From NCBI GenBank assembly GCA_008477525.1, contig SPDT01000004.1:3968001-4032000 (forward strand): a stretch of 64,000 nucleotides of DNA, given 5' to 3'. The stretch's first letter is position 1; each line of letters begins with the position of its first letter. Source of the DNA: Hypomyces perniciosus (taxonomy: Eukaryota; Ascomycota; Sordariomycetes; Hypocreales; Hypocreaceae). Positions 56,311 to 64,000 of this stretch are shown piece by piece. The translations under genes and the position numbers were made by a program. A model generated the notes under the pieces. That model had not been told where the DNA came from, ran no database searches, and saw only the letters and a list, made by a program, of their open reading frames with translations.

Positions 56311-57376
56311 TCAATCCCTCGGCAACTGCCGTGGATACTGATGGCTGCCCCCATCCTCCAATTTCCGCTTCGTTCCTATTGAATGACTGCGATTTCCTGG
56401 AAGCATCAAATCAAATAGGCGACCACGAAGCGTGTCATATGGTTTGAGGGGAATAGTGGTAATATGGATCGAGATAGATGGCGGCGCTGAAGGTGGAATG
56501 GCAGGATGGTCAAACTTGTCTAGGAGGGAGGACAGGACATCAGTGCTATAAAGGTAGATGCATTCTGTGGATTGAAAGGAACACAAGACCTGAGACTGGA
56601 TTTAAATGATGCAGTTAGCCCTGGCACAGCTATCGATCAAGCACCGAGCACAGTACATACTGGGTACATTGTCATATTAGCCTCTTCCTCAGGCTTCGTT
56701 CTCTTTAGGATTTTTCTTCGCAGCTGTGCTAACGCAATTAAAAGTGCGACTATGTATGGATCATGCAGCGGTTCTGTTGGGTTGAGCTGCTTCCATTTCT
56801 TTTGATATAAGGCGTGCACAGGTGGATTCCTCCTTCTGCACCTGTAATTTCGCAGCGTGTCTTTGCGTATGGTATAAATATGGCCGCGATCAATGTATGC
56901 GGCAACAGGTTGTTCGGGGGTGGTCAATTCGGGGTTTCGAAGGCGGAGATAACCACATGTGAGCTTGACAACATCACTACCTAGGTAGAAATAGAGGCCT
57001 GACCTGTAAAACATACACATACACAGTGAGTAAGAGTCGCACCAGGAGGGCATAGAGGAACAGGAACGGACGAATAAGTCAACGGGCATTCAGGAGCGGA
57101 GAGAAGCCTTTCAATGCCATCCTCCCGACCCGAGTATTTGTCTCGCCATGCAAAATAATGCCGAACGCCATCCAGGCCATTGCGATCGCCCGTATAATCT
57201 GATTGCGCTGTCGGCGTCGGTGGCGCCGGAGTCGGTTCAGTGAAAGAGCATTGCAACAGCTCTAGATGGCGGCTGGTCCAACTCAGAGGGTGGACGAAAA
57301 TCCTCTCTCTTTGGTGAAGACGGACAGTTTGGTAAATGGACAAGGCAGCGGGAGAGCACTGCGGCGATGACGACAT
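56311..57376 (-). CDS. Three-exon fungal hypothetical protein
   Basis: Exons 57043..57376, 56661..56998 and 56311..56595 (318 aa). Intron 1 is 44 nt (GTGCGA..GTCAG) and intron 2 is 65 nt (GTATGT..CCAG, branch GCTAAC); both keep frame. The middle exon has a strong family-like signature: GLYFYLGSDVVKLTCGYL, PEQPVAAYIDRGHIYTIR, NPPVHALYQKKWKQL and HDPYIVALLIALAQLRR. The last exon reads LYSTDVLSSLLDKF and IPLKPYDTLRGRLFDLML. I recognise this as an ascomycete accessory family of unknown function that often appears in many copies near variable loci. No signal peptide or enzymatic motif is seen. The N-terminal ~60 residues are Ser/Pro/Thr-rich. Confidence 0.72.
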
Positions 57377-57663
57377 GGCATCTTGTTATCGTGATTTAGA
57401 GAGTGTATAGTGAAAGGGGACCAGAGCGCGACGAGACGCCACTAGGCTGGCTGCCTTCGGATTAACCATTAGCCCGCCAGAGCTTGGGACTTGTCACTGG
57501 CAAAAATTGATTGGACGCGACACGTACAAAGCTCACTGATGTCATACGGAATACTGAGTACAAACGGAACCTACTTATGTGTTACCAACTTCATCCTCTA
57601 CCATGAATTCCTCCCGTCCTTCTCTAAACCCCAATCCGCAGTCTTCTCTCCCTTCAACAACCC

Positions 57664-58107
57664 TCAATCCACATCTGTCGAGCTACCCGTGTCATGGTTG
57701 CAGCTGCACGATTTACCCTGATCCAACTTGAGCTTCAGATCCTGGATCTCCTGCTTCATCGCGATAACCACCATATCCTGCCTCGTTGTGACAGCACGGA
57801 GGCGAATTATTTGCATCTTGGTGTTCAAGTCCTCCTGAACGGAGTCCAGCTCGTCCATTGTTTCCTCAAGCTCTTCGAGTTCTGCTTTGGTGACAGGGCT
57901 GAGGGCTGGGTCGGCAGTTTGGCGGGATGCCTTGGGACGCCGGGTGATCAAGCCGCTAGATTTGTTGTGCCTGGTCATGGCGAGTGTCGCGATGCAGCAG
58001 ATTACGGAAATCAACGCTGATATCAGGGAGTTGTAATTTTCCGGTGTTTCGACAATGCGTACGGAGACCGGTTCGTCAATGGGACAAAGATTGAGCTGCT
58101 TGCTCAT
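57664..58107 (-). CDS. Small membrane-anchored coiled-coil protein
   Basis: 147 aa from the ATG at 58107. One hydrophobic segment around NSLISALISVICCIATLAM (about residues 28-46) follows a short N-terminus and is succeeded by a basic loop (TRHNKSSGLITRRPK) and a long coiled coil (ELEELEETMDELDSVQEDLN to EIQDLKLKLDQG), ending in a Cys-rich SCSCNHD tail. The frame is open further upstream but has no ATG there. The layout suggests a membrane-tethered protein with a coiled-coil domain, facing the cytosol if the positive-inside rule holds. No family recognised. It lies 290 bp upstream of the three-exon gene, on the same strand. Confidence 0.55.
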   Translation of the reverse strand: MSKQLNLCPIDEPVSVRIVETPENYNSLISALISVICCIATLAMTRHNKSSGLITRRPKASRQTADPALSPVTKAELEELEETMDELDSVQEDLNTKMQIIRLRAVTTRQDMVVIAMKQEIQDLKLKLDQGKSCSCNHDTGSSTDVD

Positions 58108-58699
58108 GGTGGTAAGTTCGAGGCAGGTCGTCGAAATCGCGTGCAGGCTATTGCCGCTGGTGAGAAGAGTCAGCAGCTGCAAAGATGGAACTAGGATTGT
58201 TGGTAATCCTACATTGATTTTGTGTGAAGCATTCACTCTTGGAGGGTTAGAGGAAAACGAAGAAAGCCGGTGTGAATGAGGTGAATTTATGACTACGGGT
58301 GAACGAGTGGCAGTTTCTCTGCCCGCTGTTGCGCCTGCCCATCTCCCCTTTGTGTCCAACAGAAAGAAGTCAAGCTGAAGGGTGAGAAAGAAGGTAAGTG
58401 ACAGTAGCTTCGTACAACGCTCTCGATCTTAAGGAGCAATACACTGGCTAGAGTCTATCCAGCTGAATATTTTAAGAGACAAGAGCGCAGCTAGTGATTA
58501 ATTCTTGGGGAGAAAAGTGTCCATTCTAAGCTAAACTCTTAGACATGCCATCGTTGCCTCTATTAACCAGTCCCCCCCCTTTATCTAACTTCTCAGTCAC
58601 CTTGCCTTACCTTGCATCTGGCCGCATATACAAATTGCCAGAACCATTCAAGCAGCCGTGGGCATCGCAAGCCCTCAAAAGCTATATAAGTATAGCCCT

Positions 58700-59120
58700 C
58701 TAGCATTGCCAGCTCTGGCGAACAACGAACAAACCGTTCGAGCACTTATACTCTTTGGGGGTGCATTTTGCGTTGAAGCTTCCATCGTTGTTAACCAGTT
58801 GGAATTGGTCGGTACCACAAAACTCAAGACGGTATGTAAAGCCGTTTCTGAGCGTGAAGGATTTGCCGCAAGGATTGGCGTTGGCGTTGCTGATGATGCC
58901 AAAGTTCCATTTCCCATTTGATCCTGTCTTGCAGGGGTCATCACCGGAAATCCAGGCCACTATCAAAAAGTAAGTCACTGTAAGGAGGGAGTCTTGGAAT
59001 CAACATCTACGAACCGTTCAGGTTACCACTGGTTGAAGTGAAAGTACCGGTGGAGATGGTAGCCTGGGCGGCCTGAAGACCGCCAAGGAGCATAAGGCTA
59101 AGAGCAGTGGGGAAATGCAT
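58700..59120 (-). CDS. Small secreted cysteine-containing protein, two exons
   Basis: Exons 59027..59120 and 58700..58959 (117 aa); the 67-nt intron has GTAACC and TAG ends and joins in phase 1. The N-terminus MHFPTALSLMLLGGLQAAQA is a typical signal peptide. The mature ~97 residues hold six cysteines (DDPCK, NPCGK, EFCGT, AKCTP, YKCSN and the final WQC), consistent with three disulfides. A TATATAAGG lies about 110 bp upstream on the coding strand. The pattern resembles fungal small secreted proteins sometimes acting as effectors, but there is no sequence evidence for a specific role. Confidence 0.75.
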
Positions 59121-60567
59121 AGTGTTCTAAAATGATAACGGTTGATTTGATGATTTGAAGCTATGAAGGCGAGATATCTCGAATTGTCTGCTAGGAGATG
59201 AGTTATGGAAATCAGGAGAATTCAATCCTTATATAGCTTATTTACTGGATAACCCTCTTTCATATTGTGAGCATCTAGCATAGGGAGTTAGTTGCATTAG
59301 TAGTACCTATTAGTACTACGAATATACGTCGGAGCTAAGGAACCCCAACTCTCGTCATCCTCTTCATATGCCCGACAAATCTATGCCGTAAAAAGGAAAA
59401 CCTTAGGGACTTGGCGATTTTTTCTGGGGTTTGGATAGGATTGCAAGGATTGGGATCCCTCAGCTTATATGCATACTCGGGTAAAGAACTAAGCTATACA
59501 AATTATATCTTACTGTTTTCAACGCGCCGCGATCGTAGTAATATATTCTACTATTACCACATTATGAGAATTGATTCCATCTGCAATAATGTAATCACAA
59601 ATCACCAGTGAACCTGTAGTCGTTGCTGCGCCCGACTCACAGTAGCAGCAAGAAACAACGCCCCCAGACTGAGCCCTCCCATTCGCCTTTACCCCTACCC
59701 GGGACACAGCTATCGTACGAGTACAACGCCGGTCTATTTTTTGAAAAAAAAAAAGCTCTTATAAATCAAGTATACAAGGAGATGATACACAGTAAGACAG
59801 AACATGCATTGTTCTCTATTATTCTCTCCAAGTATGATAAAATGGCTGGATGGGAATCTAATAGCTATGATTCCTTTGTAAGTAGCTGGTATACGCCCCG
59901 TTTTTTTAAACCTTATTAATGAGTCCCTGTTTTCTCGGAGAGTAGAATCTAGTTAACCGACTATCTTATTAATACGAGTACATCCTTAGAACCGGTGTGT
60001 TATGGAGAGGCTAATCTAGAATACTCGTATAATACGGAGTATTTTAATGAGTAATACTCTGTACTGGTTAGTAGCTCACTTCACCCACTTTTTAGCTGCT
60101 TGAGCTTAGGTTCATAGGCAGGGGAATCTGAATGTATAAAGTGACCGGCTGCGTAGATGCCTGTTAAGAAATATCCGAAGTGTGACTATTCGCGTATGTT
60201 ATTGAATACGAAGTACTTCTCCCGTGATCCGGGTGCCCCGGCTTCCTTGCGGTTTCTCTGCTGGTCGGTCGCATGCTGTAAGTTTAGACCGCATTAGCTT
60301 GTGGTTAAAACAATTGCACTGTATTTTTCTGATATACTAAATGCTAAAAGCAACGACAAACTCGTTATATCGACACTAGACTAGTGGCGCACTCATACCT
60401 TGCTCTGTCTTTACGATGTATTTGATCGGCCTTCAGGTTGACTTGCACGGACAGTTCTGTTGCTAGCCACAGCGTAATTTAATATCCCCAAAGCGGCTCT
60501 TGATTCATGGCACTGGCCCGACAAGGGAGCCTTTCAAATGCATTGAGCTCTTTTAGGACATGATGAG
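59121..60567. other. Intergenic, no gene seen
   Basis: AT-rich. TACGGAGTA at 60033 and TACGAAGTA at 60207. It may contain the eroded N-terminal part of the transcription factor pseudogene that follows, but I cannot recognise a Zn2Cys6 motif. Confidence 0.45.
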
Positions 60568-62324
60568 GTGTCTGGTGTCAGCAGTTTGCAGCCACTAGAC
60601 CGTGCGCCGCTTGTGTTCAACGCGGCGAGGTTCTACTTCGCTCGCAATCCATACGAGCTGTACGAGAACCCGGCTAAGGCGAACTTATCAAGGCTCTGGT
60701 ACGCGCGGCCCCTTTTCATTTTGGTTTGCGGAAAATGTTTCCCTGCTTGTAATCGCGGTCGAGGTCCTCCTGGCTCCCAGTATACCCTGAGAGTAATGCA
60801 TCTGTTGCCGTACGTGTCTGGACTGAATCTTGACGCATCGCCCTCTATTCAAACCCTCGCTCTGGCAGCATTCTGCTTCCAATCGGTGGACGTGAGGCTA
60901 GCTACCTTTCATCACATAAGATACGAAGCAGATAATTTCGAATGCCAGTTCATGCTAATACGAGCTTCTTTTGGCTTAGATTGGTCAAGCATTACGTACT
61001 GTATCGGAGGCATGCATAGACACATGTCCGAGAATACCGTCGGTTTCGATCCTTCCAAGCATTGCAATACGAGAGAATTTGTGCCGCTCATGGAAGCCCC
61101 TAGCTCCCTGCATGACGAGGAAATCACGGCCAGGCTGCTATCCCAACTGAGCGACTCCATGGATGCCATGAACCTGACCCTGCATGTGCGACTCTTGACT
61201 GACAGCACACATTTTAAGTAATACGTCCTTTGTCTGTCTTATGATGTTCCTGTTATACTTTTTGCGGTATGCTAATAAGTTGTCAATGGTGTATGGTGTC
61301 GGGGAGGAGTTCCATGGCTCTGTTGCGATGAATACACGAATATACTGAGTGTCAGACCACAAATCCTGCAAAAGTGAAGCTCCACATAATCTGCGTAGAT
61401 AAGTGACCTTATATGCTATATGATATACCCCCTAAGTGCGATAGTCCAGATAAAGCGCCTGTATACCCTGTAATCCTATATAAAAGGGCAGGGCGCAGAG
61501 GACTTTTTCCTGCTAGCCTTAACCTTAACTGCAGTGCTTAGATTTAGTAAACTAAGACTTAAAGATATACTTACTATTCCCTCTTTAAGGGGAACCCCAG
61601 TGTATTTTAATTCCTCTACGGGATAGAATTGAACTTGCAACCTAAGGCTATATCGGATAATTTTGCGCGAAACGATACCAGGCTTATAACTGTTAAACTA
61701 TAAATCCTGCAAAAGTGAAGCTCCGCACAATCTGCGTAGATAAGTGACCTTATATGCTATGTGACACTGAGGGAATTAGCTCGGCCACCTCAAGACCTGA
61801 CAGATCTATTGAAATCACACTTCCAAGGGTCGATCACTAGAGCTTCAGAAATGGCATAAATACTCGTGGTATTGTACCATCATGCAAGTTACAACCGCAT
61901 GCTTAACATTATATGCACCAAAGAATTGCAGTGTGTAGGTGTCACTCACTGTACGATCCTGGCCATGTGCATTAGTAAAGCACACAGAGACGACTGCGGC
62001 CCAGAGTTCTCAGGCAGTTTCTCTGACTCAGACCGTTGCATTGCTGGTGCAATTATGTTTTACTCTGCTTGGACAATACTGAGGATGCTTCGTGTCTTGG
62101 GCGACGAAGACTTATTAGGTATTAATGAGCTCTCACCCAGATTGCACACTAACGGTGTCCACACAAACACGTTTCTACCCTTTCAACTCAGAGCTGCTTT
62201 CTCATCGGATTTTATTCTTTACCTTTTTTTTTCATTAGCCCATCGCTCCACCAAGACAACGCCTAGTGTAGCAACATTGAATATGTTCTGCATACGACGA
62301 TTTTCGACTGAATACCATGGCTAA
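60568..62324 (+). pseudogene. Fungal-specific transcription factor (MHR) pseudogene split by a TRIM
   Basis: From 60568 the frame shows the middle-homology region of Zn2Cys6-type regulators: ANLSRLWYARPLFILVCGKC, GRGPPGSQYTLR, LALAAFCFQSVDVRLATFHH, then after degraded sequence GMHRHMSENTVGFDPS, EFVPLMEAPSSLHDEEITAR and SDSMDAMNLTLHVRLL. Homology resumes after a frame change at 61290-61345 (LSMVYGVGEEFHGS), is interrupted by the 417-bp LTR element at 61350..61766, and continues beyond it (LRELARPPQDLTDLLKSH, SITRASEMA then a stop, then LYHHASYNRM and NTFLPFQLRAAFSSDFILYL). No N-terminal zinc cluster was found. At least two frameshifts, several stops and the insertion make it non-functional. 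The parent would be a nuclear regulator; its target cannot be inferred. Confidence 0.78.
61350..61766 (+). mobile_element. TRIM-like miniature LTR element with 5-bp target duplication
   Basis: Two 76-bp direct repeats, 61350..61425 and 61691..61766, bound a 265-bp internal region. The element begins TGTCAG and ends TGACA, inverted as in LTRs. Directly outside, CTGAG (61345-61349) is repeated perfectly as CTGAG (61767-61771), the 5-bp target duplication expected of an LTR-integrase insertion. The two LTRs differ at eight sites, all transitions. The internal region has no coding frame; on the minus strand it carries a pol III B-box-like AGTTCAATTCT. Size and lack of coding capacity fit a terminal-repeat retrotransposon in miniature, mobilised in trans. 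Confidence 0.88.
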
Positions 62325-63182
62325 CCTTCCACCAGAAGCTGTTGAATATCACAGAGCGCTTTGATGTCAACTATACTCCACATTATGTTGACAGCTAATA
62401 GGGATAACAAGGGCATTCGACTCTTCATATGAATAACCGTAAGTGCTAGGCCATCTACCGGCTAACTCGGTAGCAACTAAAATGAAGTTCGCACATTACA
62501 ACCAACAATCCATTTACATGACAACTAGATCAACGCTTCAAATATACTCTAGAATTTCACTATACTTGGAACCTGTAGTGGGGCCAATACAATGATTCTA
62601 TAGTTACAAGTCAATGACTCACGGTCAGTGCTGTCACATAACGCCCGAGGCAGTCTGCTATTCCTTACAACAAGAGATCTTATTGTTCCTTTATTGATTC
62701 CTCTTGTTCCAGCTGGTTCTTAGAGGGCCTCTCTGGCGTTCGGGTGCTTGGTGTGAGAAACCCTTTTATAGCTTCTACTAACTAGGTACACTAATTCTTT
62801 ATTAGCTTGGAGGTGATATGACCCAGTCGAGATAGTGTTAAACTTCGGTTGAGTGCCCGACTAATGTCGAATTCGATAGGTTGCCTGTCTAGGTAAGCTT
62901 GAAATATTCTTTTACATGAATCGAGCAGCTTAATTGCAAAATGTATCAAGTGCCGAACGTCTCGAAACTGAGGTTCGAATGAAGCGACACTAAATTGAAA
63001 TTTACAGACAAAGCATTATGGATAATCCGATCCATTGTGGCGAGAAGCTCAGCAAGCTTAGCGGAGGTCAAGGTAAGATCTTTAGAAGCAAGGCCTTCCC
63101 TGTACTGTGCCTTTGCCAGCGCGTACGAAGTAGAAACCTTTGACTTCATAACGTTACAAGCCACTGAAGTATGTGGCTAATT
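62325..63182. other. Intergenic, no gene seen
   Basis: AT-rich; one TACGAAGTA at 63124. No supported coding region. Confidence 0.5.
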
Positions 63183-63410
63183 TGTCGGGACTAACCCACA
63201 TGCCCATCCGACACAAAGTTCTTTTTCTCTTACCTTACTTAATATAGAACTACTGCCTAATACAGCAGTAACTATATTAGGCGTCAGCTCTAAAGAGACG
63301 CAAGTACGAAGTAGTTTTAGTTTAATACACATCAACCTTCTTCCCCTCTATAAGTTCGTGAGGATGTGGTTTGTGTATTTGTGTGTATGTGTGTGTGTAT
63401 TTCCCCAACA
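63183..63410 (+). repeat. LTR-like repeat, copy 3 (divergent)
   Basis: Begins TGTCGGGACTAACCCACATG and ends TTTCCCCAACA. It shares the start, the AACCTTCTTCCCC tract and the terminal GT-run with copy 2, though more diverged in between. Its first 31 bp (TGTCGG ... CCGACA) can form a hairpin. No flanking 5-bp duplication found. Confidence 0.5.
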
Positions 63411-64000
63411 AACTATGCGTCGCTAAACTCTTATTGACACTCTCTACACAAGGCCACATATTGTCGAGGAGCATCCTTTATCAATCACAGATCAACAGTA
63501 TGAGGGCTCATTTATAGGTGTATAAAATAATAGAATTCGACACTCTTGCTGGTCCAAAGTTAGGTGGGGAAAAGCTGCTGCTTAAATACATGAAAACTTG
63601 CTAACTAATTGGTCATGACTACCCAGATCTAGGAAATCGAGTTGTCATGATATCGTCATTGATTTACGGATCCGACTGCTGTTGCAAGCTAGTTAGGAAT
63701 CAAGGAATGTTGGAATGAAGCAATGTGCCGTGATGTGGAACTATCCGTTACTGAGGTTGACATCCTTGCCTCAGTCTCATTGCAGGATGCGGGGCCGGCT
63801 ATAGAATCAGTGTCAGATGATGTCGGTCTAGTTGTGTCAAATTAACCGCTACGGCAAAAGTGTAGGCCTACTGTGTGTTTTACAGTAGTAGCTTAAAGGA
63901 AGTTATATGCCTTATGCGAAAAGCTGTTGGAATGATTAGAAATTAGGTATACAAGGGAGCTTGGTATTGTTTGAGATGTGACACAGGACGCGTATCGTTC
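63411..64000. other. Window-end intergenic sequence
   Basis: No gene or repeat recognised in the last ~590 bp. Confidence 0.45.

Noticed and set aside
1..64000. CRISPR arrays, bacterial insertion sequences, rRNA genes
   Set aside because: No regularly spaced direct repeats, IS-type transposases or rRNA signatures were seen.

Overview
The window looks like nuclear DNA of a filamentous ascomycete (Pezizomycotina, probably Sordariomycetes/Hypocreales). Genes are monocistronic on both strands. Introns are short (about 45-110 nt) with GT..AG ends and CTRAC-like branch points. The gene content is typical of such fungi: an AmdX-like C2H2/fungal-TF regulator, an arrestin-domain adaptor, a 7TM-RGS protein, a PNP/NB-ARC/TPR NLR-like protein and small secreted cysteine-rich proteins. 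Transition-biased decay of repeats resembles repeat-induced point mutation (RIP). I cannot name the species.

Layout. 0-6 kb is core-like (AmdX-type regulator, Nudix hydrolase). 6.7-8.6 kb holds a decayed secreted metalloprotease-like gene and an intact gene of unknown function. 8.8-21 kb is gene-poor and accessory: a three-exon unknown gene, an intronless 522-aa orphan, two LTR-like repeats and a decayed guanylate kinase copy. 21-24.4 kb is an arrestin-domain gene interrupted by one in-frame TAG. 26.7-40.2 kb is the most striking part: a 3055-codon intronless gene for a protein related to the TcA subunit of bacterial insecticidal Tc toxin complexes, divergently arranged with a seven-exon gene of unknown function. 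42.5-49 kb holds a 7TM-RGS receptor-like gene and an NLR-like gene with an in-frame TGA in its TPR region. 49-64 kb is AT-rich accessory sequence: two small secreted proteins, lineage-type unknown genes, a decayed casein kinase 1 copy, and a decayed fungal transcription factor split by a 417-bp miniature LTR element with a perfect 5-bp target duplication.

How it may fit together (inference). The TcA-like protein has no TcB or TcC gene in the window, so it either acts alone or works with an unlinked or novel partner; the divergent neighbour, sharing an 825-bp intergenic region, is the natural candidate. The surrounding mix of NLR-like gene, small secreted proteins, decayed duplicates and LTR debris suggests a fast-evolving accessory block. 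A 9-bp motif, TACGRAGTA, occurs about 22 times by eye and only outside the coding exons annotated here.
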